A stretch of DNA of 64,000 nt from Balneola sp. (GTDB lineage: Bacteria; Bacteroidota; Rhodothermia; Balneolales; Balneolaceae): assembly GCA_017643645.1 (NCBI GenBank), contig JAEPNB010000012.1:41928-105927 (forward strand), written 5' to 3'. Below, piece after piece: positions 26,784 to 35,813 of this stretch; position 1 is the stretch's first letter; every line of letters starts with the position of its first letter. The notes beneath the pieces were generated by a model, which did no database searches, had not been told where the DNA came from, and saw only the letters and a list, made by a program, of their open reading frames with translations. Both the position numbers and the translations under genes were made by a program.

Positions 26784-27734
26784 ATGGATTACATAGATCT
26801 TGAACATTCGGAAAATGAGGGGCAAAAAACCGATCTTAAGGAAATTGCTGCAAAAACCTGGATTTATGCAAAAAAGACGATGAAATGGGCTTCGATTAGC
26901 CTGGTCGGATTTGCTGTAATTTCTTTTTTAATGCTGGTTTCTCTTAAATGGGTAAATCCATCTTTCACGGCATTTACTCTTCAGGAAGACTGGGAAGAGA
27001 TCGGGGTGGAAAGATACAGCCTGAAAGAAAGATGGGTATCTTACGAAGATATCCCGCAGAATATTAAATGGGCAGTTGTGGCTTCGGAAGATCAAAAATT
27101 CTGGGAACACCCCGGAATTGATCTGGTGGCGATAGCTGAAGCTTATCAGGAAATGGAAGAAGGTGAGAGAGTTCGTGGAGCCAGTACCATCACACAACAA
27201 GTCGCTAAAAACCTCTTTTTGAGTAGCGATAAAAACTTTGTGAGAAAAGGTGTAGAAGCGGGACTGGCTTTAACCATAGATGCACTTTGGGGAAAAGAAC
27301 GTGTGTTGGAAGTCTATCTGAATATTGCTGAATTTGGTCCGGGAGTATATGGAATCGGTAAAGCATCTGATCACTTTTTTGATAAAGACGCTGAATTTCT
27401 GAAAGACGATGAGTCGGCGCGTATGGCGGCTGTTCTTCCTAATCCTAAAAGAATGAGAGTGGAGCCTGCTTCTTCTTATGTAAAGGAAAGAAAGGATTGG
27501 ATACTTAAGAATATGATGAATCTGAGTGGAATTGCATATTACAATTATCCTGAACCAGAAGTTGTACAAGACTCAGTACAGACAGATTCTTCTTTTACTT
27601 TTGATGCTCCTTTCATAAACAGAATTCAGATTTCCAGAGTTGGTCTTTCTTTGAGCGATATGAGTTCAAAGAATAAAGAAAAAACTGATAGTTCAGCTAC
27701 AGATTCAACAAAGAATCGGAAATTCAGATTCTGA
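26784..27734 (+). CDS. mtgA: Monofunctional biosynthetic peptidoglycan transglycosylase
   Basis: 316 residues. One membrane segment (about 34-54, WASISLVGFAVISFLMLVSL) is followed by a glycosyltransferase family 51 domain: AVVASEDQKFWEHPGID with catalytic Glu102, RGASTITQQVAKNLFL (131-146), ALTIDALWGKERVLEVYLNIAEFGPGVYGI and LPNPKRMRVEP. There is no transpeptidase domain. It polymerises lipid II into glycan strands at the outer face of the inner membrane. The C-terminus carries about 70 extra polar residues (Ser/Lys/Asp-rich) beyond the usual domain. It runs tail to tail into the methyltransferase gene with no spacer. Confidence 0.93.
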   Translation: MDYIDLEHSENEGQKTDLKEIAAKTWIYAKKTMKWASISLVGFAVISFLMLVSLKWVNPSFTAFTLQEDWEEIGVERYSLKERWVSYEDIPQNIKWAVVASEDQKFWEHPGIDLVAIAEAYQEMEEGERVRGASTITQQVAKNLFLSSDKNFVRKGVEAGLALTIDALWGKERVLEVYLNIAEFGPGVYGIGKASDHFFDKDAEFLKDDESARMAAVLPNPKRMRVEPASSYVKERKDWILKNMMNLSGIAYYNYPEPEVVQDSVQTDSSFTFDAPFINRIQISRVGLSLSDMSSKNKEKTDSSATDSTKNRKFRF

Positions 27735-28613
27735 TTAACATTTGTAGCTTTCCAGAATATAGAATCCTTTAAGTACAGGAAGATCAATATCCATTTTTGA
27801 GATCAAATCCTGTTCAATTTTTGAATAGCTCGTCTCATTTTCAATTTTGATATCAAACTCATTCAAAAGAGAAAGAAACTCTTTCCTGTTAAGAGGAAGC
27901 TTCAATGTTTCACCGACCATTGCTACTCCGCTAGTAAACATAAACCTATGGAAGAAGTTCAATTCACCGAGATCAAAAAACGTACTGATCAGTTTAAGAT
28001 CAGGACATAAAAAAGTTATGTTTTTCATTACAGCGCGAGTGCTGTCGAGAGATAAATAATCGAAGAAGCCTTCCGCAAGAAAAACGGTTTTTTTATTGGG
28101 ATCAAATTCACCCGTTTCTAAAAGCACTTCTTTTATGTTCTGGTTAGCGGGATCAATTGGGCACAAGTTCAGGTACTCTGAGTTAAAATCAATTTTAGTA
28201 AGCATTTTTCGTTTATGCTCAATCATGGACGGAGTGTCTATCTCGAAGGATGGTAAATTTTCAGCGGCAAATAATGCTCCGTTATGATCAAATCCTGAAC
28301 CGAGGATTACAAGTTGCTCACAGCCCGCATTGATCGCTTTCTGAACAGCATTTTCAACATAATATTTGCGGGAAATGATATGCATCAGATCTCCCGGAAG
28401 CAGCAATTCTTCCCACCATACAAAGAAATTTCTCCAAAAGCGTGAGCGAAATGCTGTTTGGTTCCAGCTCAGTTTGGCAGGTAGATACGAAACCACCTTT
28501 TCATAAAAACTGATTGTAAAAGGCTTGAAATGAGAGGCGATCTTGGGATTTAATGTCAACCCGTAAAACTTTACAGCTATGTATGATGCAGTAAGAGATA
28601 GTTTATTTGCCAT
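27735..28613 (-). CDS. Class I SAM-dependent methyltransferase, leucine carboxyl methyltransferase-like
   Basis: 292 residues from ATG at 28613; the longer frame starts with TTG at 28616. The fold is the Ppm1/LCMT type: GCEQLVILGSGFDHNGALFA is the SAM-binding motif I, followed by FEIDTPSMIEHKRKML (acidic residue for the ribose), and KTVFLAEGFFDYLS (AEG(L/F) motif). The acceptor is not identifiable; bacterial members of this family include small-molecule O-methyltransferases. It is convergent with mtgA and the stop codons are adjacent (27734/27735). A stand-alone gene, with its own promoter presumably in the AT-rich gap 28614-28674 shared with the end of the next minus-strand gene upstream. 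Confidence 0.85.
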   Translation of the reverse strand: MANKLSLTASYIAVKFYGLTLNPKIASHFKPFTISFYEKVVSYLPAKLSWNQTAFRSRFWRNFFVWWEELLLPGDLMHIISRKYYVENAVQKAINAGCEQLVILGSGFDHNGALFAAENLPSFEIDTPSMIEHKRKMLTKIDFNSEYLNLCPIDPANQNIKEVLLETGEFDPNKKTVFLAEGFFDYLSLDSTRAVMKNITFLCPDLKLISTFFDLGELNFFHRFMFTSGVAMVGETLKLPLNRKEFLSLLNEFDIKIENETSYSKIEQDLISKMDIDLPVLKGFYILESYKC

Positions 28614-28674
28614 CAATGAACTTAATCATAAAAAGAAAAATTATTTTCGGAAGTAATATAGATTAACTGTCGTT

Positions 28675-31137
28675 CTAATTATTATGAATTGCATCAACAG
28701 GGTTTACAAGAGCGGCTCTTAAAGCATGGTAACTGATTGTAGCAAGGGCGATGATCATTATAAATATACCGGATCCTATAAAGATCAAAGGAAGGTTTGT
28801 CGCGATATCAAATCGATACGGAAAGTTTTCCAACCAGTTCTGAGCTATAATGAAAGTGAGTGGCCAGGCAATGAGATTTGCAATGGCAATAAGAGTAAGG
28901 AAGTCTTTGGACAATAATTTAACGATATCAGACACAGAAGCCCCCAGACTTTTCCTGATCCCGATTTCTTTTTCCTTAAGTTGAGCGGAGTAAGACGCAA
29001 GGCCAAGTAAGCCAAGTGAAGCAATAAGAATACAGAGTATTGAAAAAGCGATCGAAAGTGCACTCATAGTATCTTCGGTTTCATAGATCTCAGCTAAACG
29101 ATCGTCAAGAAACTGGAATTCAAACGGGTCAATAGGATTAACTTCTTTCCATACTTTCTCAATATGTGCAAGTGCTTCTTTGGGATTACCGGGAGCAATT
29201 TCCACAGCTGTGTGTTCTATAAAACCCAAAAAGGGGATGGTGCCCTCGACTAATGAAATAGTAAGTGGTTCAATTTCTTTTTTCAGAGAAGCATAATTAA
29301 AGTCTTCCAAAACCCCGATTACTGATTTAGCTTTTCTTCCGCCTTCTTTAGGATAAAAGTAGAAAACCTCTCCTAAGGCTTCATCGGGGGTATTCAGCTC
29401 CAGTTTTTCCAGCATTTTACGATTGATCAGTACTGCCTGCTCAGCATCAGTAGGGAAATCTTTGGAGAAAGACCGACCGGCAATTAGTTCCAGATCAAAT
29501 GTTTCTACAAGATCGTGCGTAGTATGAAATGCCAGATTTAATTCATCATTGCTTTCACCAAATTTTTCAGGTACAACGTGATAATTTTCCTGTTTTTCAG
29601 AGCCAATAATTTTACTTATACCTGTGATGGATTCAACTTGAGAAAATGAAAGCACACTCTCTTTAAACGTCTCGAACTCCCAGGCTATTAGATTTTGTTT
29701 GGTGGGTAACAGTACAACAGATTTTTCATCAAAACCAAGGTCTTTTTCCTGAATAAACTGAATCTGTTTATAAATAACAGCTGTGCCAATTATCAAAATT
29801 ATTGAAAGTGTAAACTGAAAAGTAACCAACATTTTACGGAACAGAGCACTTTTCTTTCCTTGAACAACCGACCCCTTCAGTACTTGTACAGGTTCAAATG
29901 AAGAGAGATAAATTGCAGGGTAAGATCCGGCAAATAGTCCTACAAAAACAGTAAGAAGCAGCAATCCGGGGATAATTGCGAAATGTGAAAAAAGATCTAA
30001 TGAAAGTTCTTTCCCAACCATATCGCCAAAAGAAGGAAGAGAAACAAAAACTAAAATAACACCGATTACTATTGCTATAAGACAGATCAGGAATGACTCG
30101 CCGATAAATTGATAAAATAATTGCTTTCTGTAACCCCCCAGTACTTTTCTCATTCCAACTTCCCGGCTTCGTTCGAGCGATCGGGCGGTAGATAAATTCA
30201 TAAAATTTATGCAGGCGATAATCAGGATGAATCCTGCTACAACTAATAATATATACAGATAAAGAACTGAGCTGTTTACTTCCATTTCCTGTTCAAGAGC
30301 CGAATGCAAATAAATATCAGTTACAGGCTGAAGTGAGAGTGTTACTTCTTCGCCTGCAGGCCAGCCTGTATATGCATAAAAGTAATTTTCTTCGATTGCA
30401 GATAGTTGGGACTCCAAATCAGCAGGGTCAACTCCTTCTTCAAGAAGGAGATAAGTCCATATTGGGTTCCATAGCCAGCTCTGATCATATTCCTGATCTG
30501 CTCCGTACATTTGATTTAGACTTGTAAAGGAAGCAATTAGATCAATTTCCATATGGGATTGATCCGGCCATGTTTTCATAATGCCGGTAACGGTCAGATC
30601 AATGACGCCTTTGTAATTTAGTGTTTTACCAACAGGATTTTCATTACCAAAGTATTTTTCAGAAAGTTCTTCACTTATTACAAGTGAACCGGGATTTTTT
30701 AAAACTTCAGATGGGTTTCCTCTAAGTAGACCGGCAGAAAAGACATTAAAAAAAGTAGAGTCAACGAAGTAGAAATTTGTTTCCTTAAAAGAAACTCCTT
30801 TTTGCTTGTTCCTGAAAGTATGAGACGTTTCCTGAAGATTATAAAATCGAACTGATTTATTTATCAGGTCAGGAAACTCTGCATCTAAAACAGGCCCCAG
30901 AAGAAAAGGTGTAGAGGCATCTGTTTCAACATTATTTTCAGATTCCATTGTTTGAACAATGCGAAAAAGTCGCTCAGATTTACTATGAAATTGATCATAA
31001 TTCCATTCATTTACTACATACAACAATATCAACAAGCTTGTAGCAAGCCCAATTGAAAGCCCTAAAATATTTATAAGAGAATACACCTTATTCTTAAGGA
31101 GGTTCCTTATTGCAATCTTAATATAGTTTTTAAACAT
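28675..31137 (-). CDS. MacB/FtsX-family ABC permease, copy 1
   Basis: 820 residues. The N-terminal membrane helix (INILGLSIGLATSLLILLYV, about 22-41) is followed by a periplasmic MacB-type domain, three membrane helices with RSREVGMRKVLGG (near 325), a fifth helix near residue 430, a second periplasmic domain, and three C-terminal helices with KEKEIGIRKSLGA (near 720). This is a duplicated FtsX plan, about twice the length of MacB's permease half, with no ATPase domain of its own. It is 210 bp beyond the serine hydrolase gene and ends NPVDAIHNN rather than the SLKSE or LRNE ending of its five paralogues, so it may be a separate transcription unit. Substrate unknown. Confidence 0.88.
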   Translation of the reverse strand: MFKNYIKIAIRNLLKNKVYSLINILGLSIGLATSLLILLYVVNEWNYDQFHSKSERLFRIVQTMESENNVETDASTPFLLGPVLDAEFPDLINKSVRFYNLQETSHTFRNKQKGVSFKETNFYFVDSTFFNVFSAGLLRGNPSEVLKNPGSLVISEELSEKYFGNENPVGKTLNYKGVIDLTVTGIMKTWPDQSHMEIDLIASFTSLNQMYGADQEYDQSWLWNPIWTYLLLEEGVDPADLESQLSAIEENYFYAYTGWPAGEEVTLSLQPVTDIYLHSALEQEMEVNSSVLYLYILLVVAGFILIIACINFMNLSTARSLERSREVGMRKVLGGYRKQLFYQFIGESFLICLIAIVIGVILVFVSLPSFGDMVGKELSLDLFSHFAIIPGLLLLTVFVGLFAGSYPAIYLSSFEPVQVLKGSVVQGKKSALFRKMLVTFQFTLSIILIIGTAVIYKQIQFIQEKDLGFDEKSVVLLPTKQNLIAWEFETFKESVLSFSQVESITGISKIIGSEKQENYHVVPEKFGESNDELNLAFHTTHDLVETFDLELIAGRSFSKDFPTDAEQAVLINRKMLEKLELNTPDEALGEVFYFYPKEGGRKAKSVIGVLEDFNYASLKKEIEPLTISLVEGTIPFLGFIEHTAVEIAPGNPKEALAHIEKVWKEVNPIDPFEFQFLDDRLAEIYETEDTMSALSIAFSILCILIASLGLLGLASYSAQLKEKEIGIRKSLGASVSDIVKLLSKDFLTLIAIANLIAWPLTFIIAQNWLENFPYRFDIATNLPLIFIGSGIFIMIIALATISYHALRAALVNPVDAIHNN

Positions 31138-31347
31138 GCATGAATCCTGCCAGACAGCAACTCAGAAAATTTACTACAATACCTAAGCCAGTTACTTTTT
31201 TTGTTCCCCTGAGAAATTTATTCTCATACACGTAATAGAGTAACGTAAAAAGTGTTTGTTACAAATAATAAATAATTAGCTAACATACAGGGAACTTGAA
31301 ATAAAAATTCTCTTCTGTTGTCTGGTTTGAATTAGATAATTTCTTTG

Positions 31348-32388
31348 TCAGTTAATACGTGCTTCAAGAAAAGGGATTATATCAAGTTGAACAAGATCAA
31401 AGACAGGCGTCTTATAACTTCTACGACGATCTGTGGTTACAGTTGAAGAAGTGATTGTCAAAACTGTTTCTAATTCAGGGATTATAAATATATACTGCCC
31501 GCCGCTTCCCCATGCAAAGAAAGTTTTATAGCCACCAATTGTTTGGTTCCACCATTGGTAACCGTATCCATATGGATTGTAGTTACTGTAGGTGTAAGTG
31601 CCGAATGATTTACTTACCCAATCTTTTGAAACGAGTTGTTCGTCACCATATCTTCCATTGTCGAGCATTAACTGACCGATCTTAACCATGTCGGCAGGTT
31701 TTAAAGCAAGGTTATTTCCACCCATATAATTTCCCTGAGGATCTTTATCCCAACCACCCACATTAATGTTCATTGGATCGAATAAATATCTATCAGCAAA
31801 TGCTTTAGTAGTCATCCCTGATGCTTTTGCGATGATTACGGATAGCAAATGAGAAGTACCGGTACTATAAACCATCCTTCCTCCTATTTGAGATACGAAA
31901 TCCTGATCCAGAGCATATTCGACCCAATTGTCACTAATTACCCAAGCTCCGTAGTTACCGGAGCTGGTTGATCTCAAACCCGTTTGCATAGTGAGTAAAT
32001 TGCGGATGGTTATAGATTCCTTGACGGAATCCGGATTTTCTTCAAAATATTCAGGGAAATACGTTTTTATAGGCTCTTCAATGGAAGGGATGAATTCTTT
32101 TTCAATGGCTATTCCTGTTAATAAACCAATAATGCTTTTGGAGGCAGATTTAATATTAAACGGGTGATTCAGATTTCTCCCATCAAAGGATTTTTCTTCG
32201 AGGGTTGCCCCCTTTTGTTGAATTATAAGGGTACGAACCCGTTCAATCTGATCTGCTTTCTGGAAGATAGCATTCAGATCAGGTCTTTCAACAGACTGAC
32301 TTATCAGTTCCGTATTCACGAAAAAGCAGAATCCAACAAGGAGAATACTTACTTGTAAATAAAATTCAGTTCTCAGAATTATTTTCAT
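31348..32388 (-). CDS. Periplasmic serine hydrolase, class C beta-lactamase fold
   Basis: 346 residues with a signal peptide (VSILLVGFCFFVNTELISQ). The serine beta-lactamase-like signature is intact: SASK (Ser81, Lys84) at the start of a helix, YST (Tyr174) where YxN is usual, and a Gly-rich strand AWGSGGQYIFIIPE replacing KTG/HTG. Family members include beta-lactamases, D-aminopeptidases and esterases such as EstB; this one is probably a periplasmic esterase or peptidase (inference). Its start overlaps the upstream 91-residue gene by 23 bp, and that gene follows an ABC ATPase, so the hydrolase is embedded in the transporter run. That setting hints that it acts on the transported substrate. 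Confidence 0.85.
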   Translation of the reverse strand: MKIILRTEFYLQVSILLVGFCFFVNTELISQSVERPDLNAIFQKADQIERVRTLIIQQKGATLEEKSFDGRNLNHPFNIKSASKSIIGLLTGIAIEKEFIPSIEEPIKTYFPEYFEENPDSVKESITIRNLLTMQTGLRSTSSGNYGAWVISDNWVEYALDQDFVSQIGGRMVYSTGTSHLLSVIIAKASGMTTKAFADRYLFDPMNINVGGWDKDPQGNYMGGNNLALKPADMVKIGQLMLDNGRYGDEQLVSKDWVSKSFGTYTYSNYNPYGYGYQWWNQTIGGYKTFFAWGSGGQYIFIIPELETVLTITSSTVTTDRRRSYKTPVFDLVQLDIIPFLEARIN

Positions 32389-32638
32389 TGAATCGAAATG
32401 TTACCGGTATACTATGTTCTTGCGGAGCACCAATATGATATAATTCCCATTGTGAATCATAGTTTTGGATTCGGTCTCTCAGAATATTTACCAGATCATC
32501 AGAACTACCATTATCAGAATCCCAGTCGAAAGTTTCAACACGGAATTTAAGACTCCTTTGTTCCCCATTAACGTGAATATCAAGGTTAGCAACTTTTTCT
32601 ACATTAGGTATAGTGAATTGTACTCGTACGTTTTGCAT
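32366..32638 (-). CDS. Small protein of unknown function in the ABC transporter run
   Basis: 91 residues. The ATG at 32638 is chosen over ATG 32644 because the AGGAGG at 32646-32651 sits 7 bp upstream of the former and only 1 bp from the latter. The sequence begins MQNVRVQFTIPNVEKVANLDIHVNG, alternating hydrophobic residues that suggest a beta-rich fold, and has an acidic middle (ETFDWDSDNGSSDDL). No signal peptide, no cysteine, no motif I recognise. It starts 2 bp after the ATPase stop codon and its end overlaps the serine hydrolase start, so all three are translated from one message. Confidence 0.7.
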   Translation of the reverse strand: MQNVRVQFTIPNVEKVANLDIHVNGEQRSLKFRVETFDWDSDNGSSDDLVNILRDRIQNYDSQWELYHIGAPQEHSIPVTFRFNENNSEN

Positions 32639-32640
32639 GA

Positions 32641-33327
32641 TCATTCCTCCTCATAAGGATTGTTTTCAGTGACAGCTCCGTCCTGAAGATTAATAACCCG
32701 ATCTCCATATGAAGCCATTTCATCAGAATGAGTTACCTGAATAATAGTAACTCCATCTTCTTTGTTTAATTTCTTAAAGGTTTCCATAATCTCTTTGCTT
32801 TGATCTGAATGGAGATTGCCGGTCGGTTCGTCAGCTAAGATAAGTTTAGGGCTCCCTATCAAAGCTCGTGCTACACCAACCAGTTGTTGTTGACCGCCGG
32901 AAAGCTGATTTGGAAACAGATCTTTTTTTGCGACAATATTAAATCGATCCAGCATATCAGCGACCATACTTTTGCGCTGACTGCCTTTCACTTTTCGATA
33001 AAGGAGAGGCATTTCAATGTTTTCATAAACAGTAAGTTCATCAATCAAATGATAAGCCTGAAAAACAAAACCAATATAAGATCTGTGATACTCAGACTTT
33101 TGTTTCTCATTCAGACTGTGAACGGGCTCGTCAAGGAAATAATACTCGCCTTCATTGGCGTCATCCAGAAAACCAATAATATTAAGCAATGTGGATTTTC
33201 CGGCCCCACTGGGGCCCATGATACTTACGAAATCACCTTCAGCGATATCCAGATCAATTCCTTTAAGGATGAAATTTCGTTGAAGTCGTTTGTCGATGTA
33301 TCGGTCTATGTTTCTGAGTTTGATCAT
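32641..33327 (-). CDS. ABC transporter ATPase, MacB/LolD type, copy 1
   Basis: 228 residues. Walker A GPSGAGKST (38-46), a Q-loop in FVFQAYHLIDELTVYENIEMPL, the signature LSGGQQQ, Walker [12 protein letters not shown] and the switch histidine VTHSDE are all present, so it should hydrolyse ATP. After the signature the chain reads LVGVARAL where MacB/LolD-type proteins, including the paralogue at 45612-46301, have RVAIARAV or RVAIARAL; the change from Arg to Leu is unusual. It drives FtsX-type permeases by mechanotransmission in this family. It starts 7 bp after permease copy 2, at the far end of the operon from the other ATPase. Confidence 0.93.
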   Translation of the reverse strand: MIKLRNIDRYIDKRLQRNFILKGIDLDIAEGDFVSIMGPSGAGKSTLLNIIGFLDDANEGEYYFLDEPVHSLNEKQKSEYHRSYIGFVFQAYHLIDELTVYENIEMPLLYRKVKGSQRKSMVADMLDRFNIVAKKDLFPNQLSGGQQQLVGVARALIGSPKLILADEPTGNLHSDQSKEIMETFKKLNKEDGVTIIQVTHSDEMASYGDRVINLQDGAVTENNPYEEE

Positions 33328-33334
33328 GTATTAT

Positions 33335-35797
33335 TTATTCATTTCTAAGATTTTCTACGGGATTTTGGAACGCTGCTTTTACCGATTGCCAGCTTACGGT
33401 TGTTAAGGCTATTAAAAGGACTGTTAATCCTCCATATAAAAAGGGAAGAGCATCAAGGTCAATTTTGTAACTAAAACCGGTAAGCCATTGATTGCTCAAA
33501 TACCAAGCTACAGGTGCTGAAATTGTAAATCCACAAACGACTAATAGAACAAAATCTTTGGAAATCAGAACGAGAATATTCTTAATAGAGGCTCCAAAGA
33601 CTTTTCGGATTCCAATTTCTTTAATCCGTCTTTGTGCTACTAATGCAGACAAGCCGAAAAGCCCAAAACAAGCCAATAAAATAGAAGCCATAGATGAGAT
33701 TCGGATAATACGATTCCAACGAATCTCTTCATTATACTGGTGTTGAACCATATCATCCATAAAGGATAAATTAAAGGCTTCTTGTCCGGCAATGGAATTC
33801 CATAGTGATTTAAGATTAGAGATGGTTTCCGGCATTCTATCTGAAGACAGACGAATGAGGATAGTACCGGGATTTCGTTCAACTGTTTCAATATGTTGAA
33901 GCGCCATTGGTTGAAGCGGATCGTACAGACTTTTAAAATGATAGTTTTCAATAACACCGATTACTTTTTTTCCGTCAAATGGTCCAACCCAGCCCTGATT
34001 TTCAGGTTTATCTTCAAGGATTTGCCCAATCGGATTATCCCAACCCATAGCGTCAACAAAAACCTGATTAACAATTATCTCATCAGAAGGAAAGGAATTA
34101 GCCTGTCTAGAAAAATTTACGCCGTTTAATAATTCGATATCCATCGTTTCAAGATACTGAGCGTCTACAGCTTCAGAAGGGATTCCATCTCCAAGTTGAG
34201 AAAGAGTAGTAACAGATCTCATTTGTGCCATACCGATATCAACTACTCCATATTCAGAATAATCCCGGTATTTTCCGGCAGTTATTGACGTTGAAAGTAC
34301 ACCCGGAATTCTTTCTGCCTCGGTAGAATAAAGTTGTCCGATTTTCAACGCATTTTGGAGCTCAGAATTAATTTCTACAGCAACTACATTTTCAGGATTA
34401 AAGCCCAGATCTTTATTCAGGATAAAATTGATCTGACCTTGCATCACATAAGTGCCGATCATGAGGGTTATTGCAAGCCCGAATTGAACGACTATAAGCC
34501 CTTTGATCAGCATTGGAATTTTTTGTGCAGTTTTGTCATCTGAAAAAAGAGAGGTGGCATTCTTTCCTGAGATCTTTACGGCAGGATAAAAGCTAGTGAT
34601 CAGAGTCAAAATTACTAAAAGCCCAAGTACTGATATCCACAGAACCGGGTCAGAAAGAAGGCTGAGATCAAGTTCTTTTTGAAATAATACACCGGAATAA
34701 GGAGCTAATAATTCAGCTAAAACTATTCCAAGGATAATCGCAAAAGAACAGGTTATGAAAACTTCTCCGATAATTTGAAATTTGATCTGATGTCTGATAG
34801 CTCCTACAGTTTTTCGAATACCGATCTCATGATATCGGGAAGTGTATCGACTTAAAGTAAGCGACATGAAATTAATTCCTGCAATCAAGAGAATGACGAA
34901 AGCAATACTCCCAAGAATGAGTGAGTATGTTTTGTTCGAGCTTTGTGTAACCCCGGAACGATAGTTTTCATTAAAATAGACTTGAGATAAGGGCTGTAGT
35001 CCATATTTAATCTTATCTCGTTCAACCCAGTTACTTCCATAATGGCGTTCCAGAAATGCAGGGAATTTAGCTTCCAGATCTTCTTTAGTAGCATCTTCTT
35101 TTAACGTGATCCAGGTTTCCAAAAAACCTATATACCAACTTTCTCTTAAGGTTTTTTGTTCTTTTGCTGGAGCACTGCTTATTTGATTTTCAAATGGAAT
35201 TAAAAAATTAAATTGAATGCTTGAATTAGCAGGAACATCTTTTGCGATTCCTGAAACCATAAAATCTTTGGGTTCATCTCGCAAACGGATTGTCATTAAT
35301 TCACCAACTGCGTTTGTTTTTCCGAAGTACTTCTTTGCAGCTGATTCCGTGATCACAATATTGTCGACATTGCTAAGAGCAGTTTTTGAATCCCCAAAGA
35401 TCAGAGGAAAAGTAAATTCAGAAAGGAACTCAGGGTCTGCAAACTTTATGGGCTCTAATATATATTTTCCATCTTTTAGGAACTGTGCACTACCTCCGGA
35501 GATATTAATGAGGGATTTGATTTCCGGGAATTCTTCTTCCAAAGCTATGGATTGCGGGTAGGGAAGAATAGTGCTATGCCTGACCTCATTATTTCTGAAA
35601 TTAACCGTCTGTTCGGTAAGTCGATAAATAGAATTTTTTTCAGTATGAAAATTGTCATAAGACCATTCAAAGCGCACATACATGATAAGGATGATACAAC
35701 AACAAAGACCGATAGCGAGTCCTGATAAACTAATAAAGGAGTCTATCTTGTATTTCTTAAGATTACGCAGTGCAATTTTGAGATAGTTCCTAAGCAT
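33335..35797 (-). CDS. MacB/FtsX-family ABC permease, copy 2
   Basis: 820 residues with the duplicated FtsX plan. First junction motif RYHEIGIRKTVGA, second RIKEIGIRKVFGA; C-terminus NPVENLRNE. The first periplasmic domain contains LQPLSQVYFNENYRSG just before membrane helix 2, the position where all six paralogues have a conserved LQPL-D/Q-IHL-type strand. It is the last permease of five in immediate tandem, 16 bp after copy 3 and 7 bp before the second ATPase gene. Codon use and base composition look like the neighbours, so the array probably arose by duplication here or in an ancestor, not by recent transfer. Confidence 0.9.
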   Translation of the reverse strand: MLRNYLKIALRNLKKYKIDSFISLSGLAIGLCCCIILIMYVRFEWSYDNFHTEKNSIYRLTEQTVNFRNNEVRHSTILPYPQSIALEEEFPEIKSLINISGGSAQFLKDGKYILEPIKFADPEFLSEFTFPLIFGDSKTALSNVDNIVITESAAKKYFGKTNAVGELMTIRLRDEPKDFMVSGIAKDVPANSSIQFNFLIPFENQISSAPAKEQKTLRESWYIGFLETWITLKEDATKEDLEAKFPAFLERHYGSNWVERDKIKYGLQPLSQVYFNENYRSGVTQSSNKTYSLILGSIAFVILLIAGINFMSLTLSRYTSRYHEIGIRKTVGAIRHQIKFQIIGEVFITCSFAIILGIVLAELLAPYSGVLFQKELDLSLLSDPVLWISVLGLLVILTLITSFYPAVKISGKNATSLFSDDKTAQKIPMLIKGLIVVQFGLAITLMIGTYVMQGQINFILNKDLGFNPENVVAVEINSELQNALKIGQLYSTEAERIPGVLSTSITAGKYRDYSEYGVVDIGMAQMRSVTTLSQLGDGIPSEAVDAQYLETMDIELLNGVNFSRQANSFPSDEIIVNQVFVDAMGWDNPIGQILEDKPENQGWVGPFDGKKVIGVIENYHFKSLYDPLQPMALQHIETVERNPGTILIRLSSDRMPETISNLKSLWNSIAGQEAFNLSFMDDMVQHQYNEEIRWNRIIRISSMASILLACFGLFGLSALVAQRRIKEIGIRKVFGASIKNILVLISKDFVLLVVCGFTISAPVAWYLSNQWLTGFSYKIDLDALPFLYGGLTVLLIALTTVSWQSVKAAFQNPVENLRNE

Positions 35798-35813
35798 ATT
35801 TTATACTTTTGCT

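Noticed and set aside
31138..31347. Sigma-54 promoter for permease copy 1
   Set aside because: No TGGC-N-TTGC type element on the minus strand with correct spacing was found in this gap.
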